NCBI GenBank assembly: GCA_937975915.1
Contig: CALJTY010000030.1
Span: forward strand, 434,001 to 498,000
Source of the DNA: an uncultured Acidimicrobiaceae bacterium
GTDB lineage: Bacteria > Actinomycetota > Acidimicrobiia > Acidimicrobiales > RAAP-2
DNA: 64,000 bases
Reading direction: 5' to 3'
Shown here: positions 18,649 to 27,738 of the stretch, one piece after another
Layout of the letters: each line of letters starts with the position of its first letter
Numbering within the stretch: the first letter of the stretch is position 1
The notes under the pieces: generated by a model
Database searches by the model: none
Told to the model about the DNA's origin: nothing
The model's input: only the letters and a program-made list of their open reading frames with translations
Position numbers and translations under genes: made by a program

Positions 18649-19065
18649 ATGAGTCGAATACTCGGAATCGATCCGGGCACTCGCCGATGCGGTGTCGCCA
18701 TTACTGACTCTGGACAAACAATGGCATTCCCTCGCACAGCGTTGGACGCTGGTGAGTCATTCATCAAGAAGCTTGGTGAGATTATTGAAGAAGAGTTTGT
18801 TGGATCAATTGTGATCGGTCGGCCAATCTCGCTATCGGGCAATGAGACGCAAAGTACCGAAATAGCTGACCAGCTCTTCGAGGCTATAAAAGTCGCTTTT
18901 CCAGCCTTTTTGGTAGTTCAGTGGGATGAACGCTTGACCACCCTGGAGGCTCAAAAATCGCTTTCTGGGGCCGGTATGAAGGCAAAGAATCACAGAGACC
19001 ACATAGATAGCGCCGCCGCTGTAATCATGCTGCAAAACTACGTAGATGCGCTTCCTTCTACTTAG
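18649..19065 (+). CDS. ruvX: Putative Holliday junction resolvase / pre-16S rRNA nuclease RuvX (YqgF)
   Basis: A 138-residue RNase H-fold protein that opens with LGIDPGTRRCGVAITD, where the Asp is a catalytic metal ligand. It continues with IVIGRPISLSGNET and the WDERLTT motif typical of the family, and ends with an Asp-Ser-Ala-Ala-Ala helix. Family members have been tied to pre-16S rRNA processing in E. coli. It starts 5 bases after alaS, and its 3' end overlaps mltG by 20 bases. Confidence 0.94.
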   Translation: MSRILGIDPGTRRCGVAITDSGQTMAFPRTALDAGESFIKKLGEIIEEEFVGSIVIGRPISLSGNETQSTEIADQLFEAIKVAFPAFLVVQWDERLTTLEAQKSLSGAGMKAKNHRDHIDSAAAVIMLQNYVDALPST

Positions 19066-20056
19066 GCCCGTAAAGAGGACCATCCAGGCGCTGGCGGCCA
19101 TCGGGGTGATTTTGATTGCTTGGTTCTTCCTGCAATTGAACCCCATCGGAGGAGGCGGCAAAGAAGTAGTTTTCACCGTCCATCCCGGAGATTCGATTTC
19201 TCAAATCGCTTCTGAAATGCAAACAGTTGGAATTATTCATTCAACCTTGGCCTTTCGTATTGACGTTGCGCTCTTTGGAGCACCAGTCGTTCGCGCGGGA
19301 AGTTACGAGATACCTCAAAATTCTTCCTTTGGATTTGTGAAGTCAGTAATTGGTAGTGCTCCGAACGTACGGGTGCTCACTGTGCATCCCGGTCTCACAT
19401 TGAAAGAAGTTGAAGTTTTGCTTGCTAATGATGCGGGAAATACATTCGCTAATTCTTTCGCTAAGGAAGTCAGTGCGGCAATCTCTTCTAATGCGTACCA
19501 TCCAAAAAGCTCGCTCGAGGGACTCATTGGGGCTGGACAATACATTTTGTCCCCAGGGACTACTCCAGCAAAACTTCTGAAAGAAATGCAAACTTCTTTC
19601 ACGAGACAGGCTTCTGAAGCGGGACTTACTCCTCACTCCAGTATTCAAGGACTTAGTGCCTACGAGCTGCTCGTCGCCGCATCCATTGTTGAAAAAGAAG
19701 GTTATTACCAGTCCAACATGCCAAAGGTTGCACGGGTTATTTTTAATCGGCTGAAGCGCGGTGGCTCACTTCAAATGGATTCAACAGTTCTTTACTACCT
19801 AGGTCAAGACGGTGGAAGAGTTACTCCAACAATGCTCAAGTACAAGACTCCCTACAACACATATTTGAATGCTGGACTAACACCAACTCCGATCTGTGTT
19901 GTCTCTCTCGGTGCAATGAAGGCTGTGATGAACGCGCCAAAGGGCAACTGGCTGTACTTCACGCTCATTTCAAAAGATGGCACGGAAGCGTTCTCAAATA
20001 CTTTCGCAGAGCAACTCGCGAATGAAAGACTCGCTGCTTCAAGGGGAATCAGATGA
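19046..20056 (+). CDS. mltG: Endolytic murein transglycosylase MltG
   Basis: Membrane-bound lytic transglycosylase that cuts nascent glycan strands. The 336-residue protein has one membrane anchor (about 13-32), a LysM-like segment (VHPGDSISQIASEM) and the YceG catalytic domain with the ASIVEKE signature at 212-218, which carries the catalytic Glu. The end has the YNTYLNAGLTPTPI motif. The 20-base overlap with ruvX and the 4-base overlap with aroE place it in a coupled operon. Confidence 0.95.
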   Translation: MRFLLLRPVKRTIQALAAIGVILIAWFFLQLNPIGGGGKEVVFTVHPGDSISQIASEMQTVGIIHSTLAFRIDVALFGAPVVRAGSYEIPQNSSFGFVKSVIGSAPNVRVLTVHPGLTLKEVEVLLANDAGNTFANSFAKEVSAAISSNAYHPKSSLEGLIGAGQYILSPGTTPAKLLKEMQTSFTRQASEAGLTPHSSIQGLSAYELLVAASIVEKEGYYQSNMPKVARVIFNRLKRGGSLQMDSTVLYYLGQDGGRVTPTMLKYKTPYNTYLNAGLTPTPICVVSLGAMKAVMNAPKGNWLYFTLISKDGTEAFSNTFAEQLANERLAASRGIR

Positions 20057-20826
20057 ACTGGAAAGTAGGAGTCGTTGGAGACCCGGTAGCCCATTCACTT
20101 TCACCTCAACTCCAAGAGGCTGCGATGCAGATTGCTGGGCTTGAGGGGAGTGCCTCTCGAGTCCAGATTTCTGGAAGTCAGTTAGATGAACTAGTCAATG
20201 CCATTACGAATGATTTCGATGCGCTTTCCGTGACAATGCCGTTGAAGCCACTCGCAACGGAGGTCTGTGACCACCTAGACGCTGCGGCAGAGCGGACCGG
20301 AATGGTGAATTCCTTACTTCGAAAAGATGGCCAGATTTACGGGGCTTGCACTGATGGAGAAGGTTTTGTGCGTTCAGTGATGAGTCAGTTTGATTTTGAC
20401 TTCACGAATGCTCACGTAGTTGTCATTGGAGCTGGGGGAGCGGCAACGGGAATCATCGACGCTCTTCAGAATTCAAATGCCGCAAGCATTACGGTTCTCA
20501 ATCGCACTTCCTCGAAGATCGACGCACTCGCTTCAAAGTACGAGAAAATTACTCATGCTTTACCAACCAGCATTGATCTTCTGATCAACACAATTCCTGT
20601 AGCTGGGAGGGTCGCTCCAACAATTGTTCCCGGCATCAGTGAAAAAACTATCTGTGTGGACATCACGTACTCACCACTGGTTTCAGATTGGCTTTCTTTC
20701 TTCAGGTCAGAGGGGTGTCAAACTTCTAACGGTCTCGCAATGTTGGCTCACCAGGCTGCATTGCAGTTCAAGTTCTGGTGGAATATTGATATCGACGGAG
20801 ATGATTTGTTAGAGGTAATCAAATGA
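20053..20826 (+). CDS. aroE: Shikimate dehydrogenase
   Basis: Reduces 3-dehydroshikimate with NADPH in aromatic amino acid synthesis. The 257-residue protein has GDPVAHSLSP for substrate binding, the catalytic Lys in SVTMPLK, GACTDGEGF, the nucleotide loop GAGGAATG and a closing MLAHQAALQF motif. It overlaps mltG and rodA by 4 bases on each side. The mltG-aroE order is shared with mycobacteria. Confidence 0.94.
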   Translation: MNWKVGVVGDPVAHSLSPQLQEAAMQIAGLEGSASRVQISGSQLDELVNAITNDFDALSVTMPLKPLATEVCDHLDAAAERTGMVNSLLRKDGQIYGACTDGEGFVRSVMSQFDFDFTNAHVVVIGAGGAATGIIDALQNSNAASITVLNRTSSKIDALASKYEKITHALPTSIDLLINTIPVAGRVAPTIVPGISEKTICVDITYSPLVSDWLSFFRSEGCQTSNGLAMLAHQAALQFKFWWNIDIDGDDLLEVIK

Positions 20827-21968
20827 CGGACACCTTAAGCTCGCTTTCAAATCGAATTCGATCGAAGGACTCTTTGGACGTCAGTCTCTTGTGGGGAATG
20901 ATCGCACTGGGAGTTACCGGCGTAATCATGATTTACAGTGCGACACGCCAAGCGCTACTAAGCGCTGGATACAACCCTCAGTACTACCTAGAACGTCAAG
21001 CACTCTACGTTGTTGTAGGCATTGGCGTTATGTACGGAATGTCGCTTATTGACTACCGGCGACTCGAAATGGTGGCGACCCCGTTATACATTTCAGGGCT
21101 GCTGGGACTTTTGGGAGTTATGTTTCTGGGCTCAACTGCTCTTGGCGCGCAGCGTTGGTTCAATCTTGGACTCTTTCAAGTGCAGCCGAGTGAGTTCACA
21201 GTTTTATTCTTGATCATTGCGGTTGCGACGTACTGCGAACGGCGACCTGAAGGTTTAAAGCTGTACGACGTGTGGCGTCTTCTGGCTATGGCGGCAGCAC
21301 CACTCTCTTTGATCGTTGTCCAGCCAGATCTTGGAACGTCAATCATCATCGTGATTTCTATTGGTGCAATGCTGGTCGTCGCTGGAGTTCCACCCCGATT
21401 CATGAGCGCTCTAGCGGTCATTGGAACTGTTGGCATGCTGCTTGCTGCGTATTTTTCAATTTTGCAGAAGTATCAGATTGAACGCTTTACATCGTTTTTG
21501 AATCAAAACACAAGTTCAACTGATGCTCAGCTTCAAGCACTGATCTATCAAGTCGACAATGCGAAGAGCGCAATTGGCTCGGGAGGACTTCACGGCTCTG
21601 GTTTCTTTAACGGACTTCAAACTATTCTTGGATACGTTCCAGAGCAGCGAACTGACTTTATCTTCACTGCGATTGGCGAACAGCTTGGTTTTATTGGGTC
21701 ACTTCTAATAATTTCCCTGCTCGCGTTCGTTGCCTACCGTATGTTCAGAATTGGAAGAAACGCAAAAGACACCATGGGTAAGACAGTTGTACTCGGTATT
21801 TTTGTTTTCTTCTCGTTCAGCTGTTTTGAGAACATTGGAATGACCATGGGAATTATGCCCATGACTGGAATTCCGCTGCCGCTCCTTAGTTACGGAGGCT
21901 CTGCAGCAATGGTGTTCTTTGCGGCTGGCGGGGTAGTGCTTTCGGTGTCCAGGCGCTCTGGCAGTTAG
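20823..21968 (+). CDS. rodA: SEDS peptidoglycan glycosyltransferase, RodA-like
   Basis: Polymerises lipid II together with a class B penicillin-binding protein. The 381-residue protein has about ten membrane segments, the GAQRWFNLG and QPSEF motifs after segment 4, the catalytic Asp in VVQPDLGTS, and the late EQLGFIG and PLLSYGGSA motifs. No penicillin-binding protein gene is beside it. A second SEDS gene lies on the other strand at 22438-23802, so which of the two serves division and which elongation is not certain. Confidence 0.88.
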   Translation: MTDTLSSLSNRIRSKDSLDVSLLWGMIALGVTGVIMIYSATRQALLSAGYNPQYYLERQALYVVVGIGVMYGMSLIDYRRLEMVATPLYISGLLGLLGVMFLGSTALGAQRWFNLGLFQVQPSEFTVLFLIIAVATYCERRPEGLKLYDVWRLLAMAAAPLSLIVVQPDLGTSIIIVISIGAMLVVAGVPPRFMSALAVIGTVGMLLAAYFSILQKYQIERFTSFLNQNTSSTDAQLQALIYQVDNAKSAIGSGGLHGSGFFNGLQTILGYVPEQRTDFIFTAIGEQLGFIGSLLIISLLAFVAYRMFRIGRNAKDTMGKTVVLGIFVFFSFSCFENIGMTMGIMPMTGIPLPLLSYGGSAAMVFFAAGGVVLSVSRRSGS

Positions 21969-21971
21969 TCT
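21966..21971 (+). promoter_or_regulatory. Possible -10 element of the DUF151 gene
   Basis: TAGTCT lies 8 bases before the ATG at 21980 and overlaps the rodA stop region. It repeats the CAGTTAGTCTTA string found at the pdxS promoter. Confidence 0.35.
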
Positions 21972-21979
21972 TACTACCT

Positions 21980-22441
21980 ATGAGTGATGAAGTAACAACC
22001 CCCGAAGAGTCAGTGATTGAGGCTCCAACTCCGGTCAAATTCTTTGTCATGACCATTGGTTCGGTGACTTTCGATCTTGTTAATTCGACACCTGAAGTTC
22101 ATCTCACAGAAGATGATCACCCATATCGAAGTATTTCAATTCCAATTGCCTTGCCAGAAGCCCAATCACTTGAGAGCGCGCTGAAAAAGATCAAGGGTCG
22201 TCGACCTTCAACGCATGAGTTATTTACTGATGTCTTAGGCCAGGTCAATGTAGACGTCATTGCGGCTCGAATTGTGAAACTTGAAAATGGTGTCTTTTAC
22301 TCTGAGCTCGATTTGATGTCGCCTAAGGGAAGAATCGTTCTTGACTGTCGAACCAGTGATGCCTTGATTTTGGCTTCTCGCCAAGCAGTCCCAGCACCAA
22401 TACTTTGTGCTGAAAGCATTCTTAAACAGTTCTACGTTTAA
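21980..22441 (+). CDS. DUF151 bifunctional nuclease family protein
   Basis: A 153-residue protein with the DUF151 fold; plant and bacterial members have reported DNase/RNase activity. Recognisable parts are RSISIPIALPEAQSLESAL, the RPSTHELFTDVL helix, and the LDCRTSDALILASR segment with its conserved Asp and Ser. The stop codon shares bases with the stop of the opposite-strand SEDS gene. Its cellular substrate is unknown. Confidence 0.85.
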   Translation: MSDEVTTPEESVIEAPTPVKFFVMTIGSVTFDLVNSTPEVHLTEDDHPYRSISIPIALPEAQSLESALKKIKGRRPSTHELFTDVLGQVNVDVIAARIVKLENGVFYSELDLMSPKGRIVLDCRTSDALILASRQAVPAPILCAESILKQFYV

Positions 22442-23802
22442 GTAAATTTAACCGCTCGAACTTCTCCACCTCGAAGTTCGTTTGAATTCTCCTGCGAGAT
22501 GCGTAGTAACAACGCAACTATTACGTAGTTCGAAATTAGAGAACTTCCTCCATAGGCCATGAATGGCAATGTGATTCCTGTGAAGGGAAGGATTCGAAGC
22601 ACTCCAGCCATAATGAAGAATGCCTGGAATCCCATTGTCGCAGTTAGTGCAACTGCAACGAGGCGAACAAAGTCTGAATGTGCTTTTTGTGCGATTCGAA
22701 AGCCTTCTCCAACGAAGAGGGTGAAGAGACAGAGAATTAGAATGATTCCGATAAATCCAAGTTCTTCTCCGAGTGCAGCAAGGATCATGTCTGATGAAAC
22801 CTCAGGAATGCTTCCAGATTGACCAAGCCCTAGTCCGGTCCCAGTCATGCCTCCAGCAGCAAGCGAGAACCATCCATAAGCGAGCTGGTGTGAAAATTTA
22901 AAGTTCACTGCCGACCATGGATCGAGCCACTGAGAGATTCGGTAGTGAACTTGGGTGAAGAAGATGTTCGCTGTGTATGAACCCACAGCGAATAAGGCAA
23001 ATCCGAGTCCAATGTACGTTTTGAGACCTGTGGTGATCCAAAGAAGGGAAAAGAATAGGGCGAAGAGAATCATTGCGAAGCCAATGTCGTTCTCGCCACC
23101 AAGAATCGCTAGGGCGAATCCCCACGCTGCGATAATCGGAAAGAGTACTTTTGGTGGAACGATCGATCGACCAAGAAATCTCTGCGTTGGGGTTGACAGC
23201 AATTCTCTGTTTGAGGCGAAGTAAGAAGCAAAGAAAAAGGCCAAAAGTAGTTTTGCGATCTCAACTGGCTGAAACGAAAGTGGCCCGGCTCGAACCCAGA
23301 GACGAGCACCGTTTACGTTCACCCCAAGGCCAGGAAGAAGAGGCAAAAGCAATAAAAGTATTGCTGAGCTGAGCGTCAGGTACCGGTATCGATCGAGGTC
23401 TCGAACACTCCCCACAAACTTCAAGGTCAAAACAAAGGCAATCGCAGCTAGGAGATACCAAACAGATTGATACGCAGCCCTGCTCGTGTTCCATCGCGCT
23501 ATCTCGACATAACCAATGCCATTCAGCAGGGTCGCTATTGGCAAAAGAATCTGCGATGAACTTGGTGCGAATTTCTTCAGTGCAAGATGCATTCCAAGTG
23601 ATATCGCCACAATTCCAAAAAGGAAAATCCAGATCTTTGGAGGCATGGTTCCATGTGCGCCAAGTGAAGCGAGAATGTAAAAAGAAACGATGATTATCCA
23701 CGCAAGTGACATAAGTCCTAATTCAGTGGAACGCAACTGTGACGGTTGTGTGAACAATGATTTAACCACTTCAGCACGCTTGCTTCGTACGGGATTCGCC
23801 AC
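22438..23802 (-). CDS. SEDS family protein, FtsW/RodA-like, mycobacterial RodA type
   Basis: A 454-residue polytopic membrane protein with an N-terminal extension before the SEDS core. It has GVNVNGARLWVRAG, SFQPVEIAKL, the catalytic Asp in GGENDIGFAM, RISQWLDPW, LGEELGFIG and PFMAYGGSS. The extended layout and the long first loop resemble the RodA encoded near pbpA in mycobacteria. It is alone here, reads toward the DUF151 gene, and is divergent from ppk. The GTG start is supported by a TANNNT element 6 bases upstream. Confidence 0.88.
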   Translation of the reverse strand: MANPVRSKRAEVVKSLFTQPSQLRSTELGLMSLAWIIIVSFYILASLGAHGTMPPKIWIFLFGIVAISLGMHLALKKFAPSSSQILLPIATLLNGIGYVEIARWNTSRAAYQSVWYLLAAIAFVLTLKFVGSVRDLDRYRYLTLSSAILLLLLPLLPGLGVNVNGARLWVRAGPLSFQPVEIAKLLLAFFFASYFASNRELLSTPTQRFLGRSIVPPKVLFPIIAAWGFALAILGGENDIGFAMILFALFFSLLWITTGLKTYIGLGFALFAVGSYTANIFFTQVHYRISQWLDPWSAVNFKFSHQLAYGWFSLAAGGMTGTGLGLGQSGSIPEVSSDMILAALGEELGFIGIILILCLFTLFVGEGFRIAQKAHSDFVRLVAVALTATMGFQAFFIMAGVLRILPFTGITLPFMAYGGSSLISNYVIVALLLRISQENSNELRGGEVRAVKFT

Positions 23803-23808
23803 GTTTCA

Positions 23809-23814
23809 ACAGTA
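23809..23814 (-). promoter_or_regulatory. -10 element of the SEDS gene, leaderless type
   Basis: On the minus strand TACTGT is followed by 6 bases and the GTG at 23802. It lies in the 62-base divergent gap shared with ppk. Confidence 0.55.
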
Positions 23815-23864
23815 GTCGTAGAATTGAATAAATAACTTCATTAAGAAGAAAGTGATGTCTGTCG

Positions 23865-25928
23865 GTGAGCTTTAGTCCTCAATCTTTTGGTTCAGAACGA
23901 TTCTCTAACCGCGAACTCTCACGTCTTGAGTTTGGCGCGCGACTTCTTGACCTCGCTGAAAATAACGCCCTCCCAATTTTGGAGCGCATCAAGTTCGTAG
24001 CGATCTTCGCCGACATGATTGATGAATTTTTCCAGGTTCGTGTCGTGTCTTTGGAAGACAAGGTTGCGGCCGGAGTTCATACTCCATCAATCGACGGAAT
24101 GCGCCCTCGTCAGCAACTCGACGCAATCCGAGAGAGCGTCATGTCGCTCGTAGATCGCCAGGACCGTCTTGTTATTGACACGTTGATTCCAACGTTGGCT
24201 TTATCGAACGTAGAAATCGTCAAGTACAACGAATTAGATGATCTACAGAAACAAATGCTGTCTGAGTACTTTGAAAAGAATGTGTACCCAGTTCTAACCC
24301 CACTTGCGGTCGATCCAGCTCACCCTTTCCCGATGATTTCGAACCTTTCGTTGAACATCGCAGTGACGGTTGTTGATACAACCACACAAGAAGAGCGCAG
24401 TGCCCGAATCAAGGTTCCGAACTCCCTACCTAGGTTTCTTAAAGCTTCAGAAACTCAGTTCTGCTTGCTTGAAGAGCTCATTATGGAAAACCTTGATCGT
24501 CTCTTTCCTGGGATGGAAGTTGGACGCGCTGACCTATTTCGCGTAACTCGAAATGCAGACTTAACTCTTGATGAAGACGAGGCTGATGATCTTTTGGTTG
24601 CTTTAGAAATTGAGCTCCGTCGTCGTCGCTTTGGTGAAGCTTTACGTGTTGAAATTCAAAAAGGTATGGACCGTGATTTTCTCGATTTGCTGGTTGAGCA
24701 ACTTGAAATTGACCGGTCGAATGTTTACGTTACAGATGCTCCACTTGGTCTGCACGACTTCTGGAGCCTGTACGCACTGGACCGTCCTGATTTGAAGGGT
24801 GAAAGTTGGTCTCCACTCACTCCGAAGAGAATTCTGGACGGTGATCACGTAGGTGACATATTCGCATCCATTCGTGAAGGGGACATCCTTTTCCACCACC
24901 CTTATGAGTCGTTTGCAGATGCTGTCGAAGGATTTATTGCTCAAGCTGCAAAAGATCCCCAAGTGATTGGAATCAAGCAGACGCTGTACAGAACGTCTGG
25001 TGATTCTCCAATTGTCGCTTCACTCATTAAGGCAGCTGAACGAGGAAAGCAAGTTGTCGCAATTGTGGAGTTGAAGGCACGTTTCGATGAAGCTGCCAAC
25101 ATTGAGTGGGCTAAAGCCCTTGAAGATGCGGGAGTCCATGTTGTCTATGGAATCAGTGGTCTTAAGACTCATGGAAAGACGTCTCTGGTTGTTCGCCAAG
25201 AGGGCTCGTCTACCAAGCGCTACGTGCACATCGGAACTGGAAATTACAACGGAAAGACTGCCAGAATTTACGAAGACTATGGACTTCTTACTTGTGACGA
25301 TCAAATTACCAGTGACGTTGGAGAGCTGTTTAATTACCTGACAGGATTTTCTCGCCACACTGACTACGCGAAATTGATAGTGAGTCCGGTTTCAACCAGA
25401 AGTGAAATTCTAAAATTGATTAATAAGCAACGCGACCTAGGTGCGTCTGGCTCAATTTCTATGAAGGTAAATGGACTAACTGATCCAGCAATTATCGATG
25501 CACTGTATGAAGCCAGTGCTTCAGGAGTTCAAATTCGTCTTCAAGTTCGAACGCTCTGCAGCCTTCGTCCAGGCGTACCGGGGCTCTCTGAGAACATATC
25601 AGTAAAAAGCCTCGTTGGAGAATTCTTGGAGCACTCACGGGTCTTTATTTTTGGAGCAGAAGGAACAGAGAATTTCAAAGTTCTCTTCGGGTCTGCTGAC
25701 ATGATGGAAAGAAACTTGGACCGCCGCGTAGAAGTAACAGTTCCGATTCAAGATCCAGCGCTACAAAAAGAGATCGTTGAGAACTTCGTGATTAGTTGGA
25801 GCGATGACCTGTATACCTGGGTGCTCGGAACCGACAGGCGCTGGCGCCGACTTCAGCCGGTGAACAACATTTCAGCTCAGAGAATCTTTAAGGCTCGGGC
25901 GATTCAGCGGTCTCGGGAACTTCTCTAG
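23865..25928 (+). CDS. ppk: Polyphosphate kinase 1
   Basis: Reversibly polymerises the gamma phosphate of ATP into polyphosphate. The 687-residue protein has the N-terminal domain with FSNRELSRLEFGARLL, the head domain, and two PLD-like catalytic domains. The phosphorylated His is His436 in KTHGKTSLV and the second essential His is His455 in HIGTGNYNGKTARIYEDY, spaced as in the E. coli enzyme. Start GTG has a weak TGATGT six bases upstream. The 3' end overlaps the opposite gene by 41 bases. Confidence 0.97.
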   Translation: MSFSPQSFGSERFSNRELSRLEFGARLLDLAENNALPILERIKFVAIFADMIDEFFQVRVVSLEDKVAAGVHTPSIDGMRPRQQLDAIRESVMSLVDRQDRLVIDTLIPTLALSNVEIVKYNELDDLQKQMLSEYFEKNVYPVLTPLAVDPAHPFPMISNLSLNIAVTVVDTTTQEERSARIKVPNSLPRFLKASETQFCLLEELIMENLDRLFPGMEVGRADLFRVTRNADLTLDEDEADDLLVALEIELRRRRFGEALRVEIQKGMDRDFLDLLVEQLEIDRSNVYVTDAPLGLHDFWSLYALDRPDLKGESWSPLTPKRILDGDHVGDIFASIREGDILFHHPYESFADAVEGFIAQAAKDPQVIGIKQTLYRTSGDSPIVASLIKAAERGKQVVAIVELKARFDEAANIEWAKALEDAGVHVVYGISGLKTHGKTSLVVRQEGSSTKRYVHIGTGNYNGKTARIYEDYGLLTCDDQITSDVGELFNYLTGFSRHTDYAKLIVSPVSTRSEILKLINKQRDLGASGSISMKVNGLTDPAIIDALYEASASGVQIRLQVRTLCSLRPGVPGLSENISVKSLVGEFLEHSRVFIFGAEGTENFKVLFGSADMMERNLDRRVEVTVPIQDPALQKEIVENFVISWSDDLYTWVLGTDRRWRRLQPVNNISAQRIFKARAIQRSRELL

Positions 25929-26943
25929 AAAGCGGTCCTTTTCTCCATTGAAGGCTCGCGTACGTTGTCGCGCCAATTGGGATAGGTAGCCAGAAGTTAA
26001 CTAGACGGTACGAAAGTACGGCCAAGATGGCTTCGGCGTGAGGCACTCCAAATCCCACGAGTGTTGGAATCAGCACTCCTTCAATCACACCAAGCCCAGC
26101 TGGCGTTAGGGGAATGGCCGCCAAGATGTTGGCAAGCCCATAAGCAACCAGAAGATCAACGGGCGAAACAATGTTTCCAAATGCCCATAGGAACACCCAA
26201 AGACAAGCTGCATCGAATAGCCAGTTGAGGCCAGCCCAAGTAAAGGCCCACCACAACGTCCGACGATTATTGATGAGAAGGGTAATCCGGTTTGCAACTT
26301 TGTCGAGAAGTTGAGAAATTTTCTCTTCGTCAAGTTTCGGAACTCTACGTGCCAGTGCGCGAAGCCATATGTCTGCTTGACTTTGGCCTTTTGTAATCAG
26401 GATGATTGTTCCAAAAAATGCCAGCATCAAGAACGCACCAGCAAGGGCAGCAAATCCGTATGCAGGATTAAATCCTCGCAGTGGAATCGAAATTACTAGA
26501 GCGGTCCAAAAAATGATGTTTAGAACTACCGCAGATCCACTTCCTTGAGCGGCGAGTCCGAATGCATTTGTTTCTCTCGGCACGCCAAGCTCATTGAAGA
26601 TTCGATATGAAAGTGCGCCAGCCGGTGCCGTTCCTCCTGGAACCACGTGGCTGATAGCCAGTCCAGCGAGATTAACGCGAAGGGTGTTGTATCTCTTTGG
26701 TGCAAATGGGTAGAGAACTGTACGAGTCAATTCGACATAGGAATAGATTGCTGCCATTTCAAGGCCAATAGCGAGCAAAACAATGAGAGGGTTTAGTGAA
26801 GACAACAGGTGAAGCGACTTGCGCGCTGAAGCGAACTGGGGGAGTACTAAATACTCAAAAACGAAGACCAAGCATCCTGCACTGAGAATTATCCGCAACT
26901 CTCGCGGCATCGGGGTTCGCTTCTTAGCTTTTTTCTCTGTCAT
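25888..26943 (-). CDS. Flippase-like membrane protein, YbhN/UPF0104 family
   Basis: A polytopic membrane protein of about 351 residues with eight or so hydrophobic segments and the family features NLAGLAISHVVPGGTAPAG, a central DAACLWVFLWAFG segment and PLTPAGLGVIEG. The family (TIGR00374) includes the transmembrane part of lysyl-PG synthases and is often found beside lipid-linked glycosyltransferases. Here it is divergent from a Ppm-like GT2, which hints at handling of a lipid-linked sugar. The substrate is unknown. ATG 26943 is chosen; a TTG at 26952 is possible. Confidence 0.8.
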   Translation of the reverse strand: MTEKKAKKRTPMPRELRIILSAGCLVFVFEYLVLPQFASARKSLHLLSSLNPLIVLLAIGLEMAAIYSYVELTRTVLYPFAPKRYNTLRVNLAGLAISHVVPGGTAPAGALSYRIFNELGVPRETNAFGLAAQGSGSAVVLNIIFWTALVISIPLRGFNPAYGFAALAGAFLMLAFFGTIILITKGQSQADIWLRALARRVPKLDEEKISQLLDKVANRITLLINNRRTLWWAFTWAGLNWLFDAACLWVFLWAFGNIVSPVDLLVAYGLANILAAIPLTPAGLGVIEGVLIPTLVGFGVPHAEAILAVLSYRLVNFWLPIPIGATTYASLQWRKGPLSREVPETAESPEP

Positions 26944-27006
26944 CTGTGGCAAGTTTTCATAAGAGGATTCATATGAAGTCTTTAGGAGAAGTCTAGGTCG
27001 CCGAAC

Positions 27007-27012
27007 TATGAT
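27007..27012 (+). promoter_or_regulatory. -10 element of ppm, leaderless type
   Basis: TATGAT is followed by exactly 6 bases and the GTG at 27019. No Shine-Dalgarno sequence lies between them. Confidence 0.6.
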
Positions 27013-27018
27013 TTTGAG

Positions 27019-27738
27019 GTGCGAACATTGGTCGTTTTACCGACATACAACGAAATTCTGAACATCGAGCCAATGCTTCGAGCCATTAGAGCGGCTGTGC
27101 CGAGTGAGCATGTCCTTGTTGTTGACGATGGAAGCCCGGATGGAACTGCAGATCGTGCTCAGGAAATTGCTGGTGAACTGGGCCAAATCGAAGTCCTTCG
27201 ACGTTCGTCAAAGAGTGGACTCGGTGGAGCGTACCGCGCTGGCTTCAAACATGGAATTGAAAATGGCTTCGACCACTTTGTTGAGATTGACTGCGACTTC
27301 TCACATGATCCAAAGGTATTGCCTCAATTACTAAATGAAGCCGAAACACATGATGTTGTAATCGGTTCTCGCTACGTTGCGGGAGGTCACATTCCAAACT
27401 GGAAACTATCTCGACGGCTGTTATCTCGAGGTGGGAACCGTTATGCCTCAATCATGCTCGGACTCCATGTGAAGGACTCAACTGCTGGCTACCGTGTGTA
27501 TTCAAAAGTTGGCCTTGAGAAAATTGACTATGAGACTGTGGCTGCTGATGGTTACGGATTTCAAATTGAAATGACGTATCGTGCCCGTCGCGGTGGGGCA
27601 TCAATCATTGAAGTTCCTATTTCATTTATTGATCGCGAGCACGGTGAATCAAAAATGTCGAGAGCAATCGTTCTTGAGGCGCTTCTTCTTGTAACCAAAT
27701 GGGCACTAGGTCGCCCTTTTGGGATTAAAGCTCACTGA
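27019..27738 (+). CDS. Polyprenol-phosphate mannosyltransferase, Ppm-like GT2
   Basis: Likely transfers mannose from GDP-mannose to polyprenol phosphate on the inner membrane face, supplying the donor for extracytoplasmic mannosylation. The 239-residue protein is the single GT2 domain: VLPTYNEILNIEPML, VVDDGSPDGT, SGLGGAYRAGF, the metal site DCDFSHDP and a DREHGESKMS acceptor-side motif. It lacks the GtrA-like or Lnt-like extra domain found in some relatives. With pimA in the same window it fits PIM-type lipid synthesis. A different sugar donor cannot be excluded. Confidence 0.82.
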   Translation: MRTLVVLPTYNEILNIEPMLRAIRAAVPSEHVLVVDDGSPDGTADRAQEIAGELGQIEVLRRSSKSGLGGAYRAGFKHGIENGFDHFVEIDCDFSHDPKVLPQLLNEAETHDVVIGSRYVAGGHIPNWKLSRRLLSRGGNRYASIMLGLHVKDSTAGYRVYSKVGLEKIDYETVAADGYGFQIEMTYRARRGGASIIEVPISFIDREHGESKMSRAIVLEALLLVTKWALGRPFGIKAH

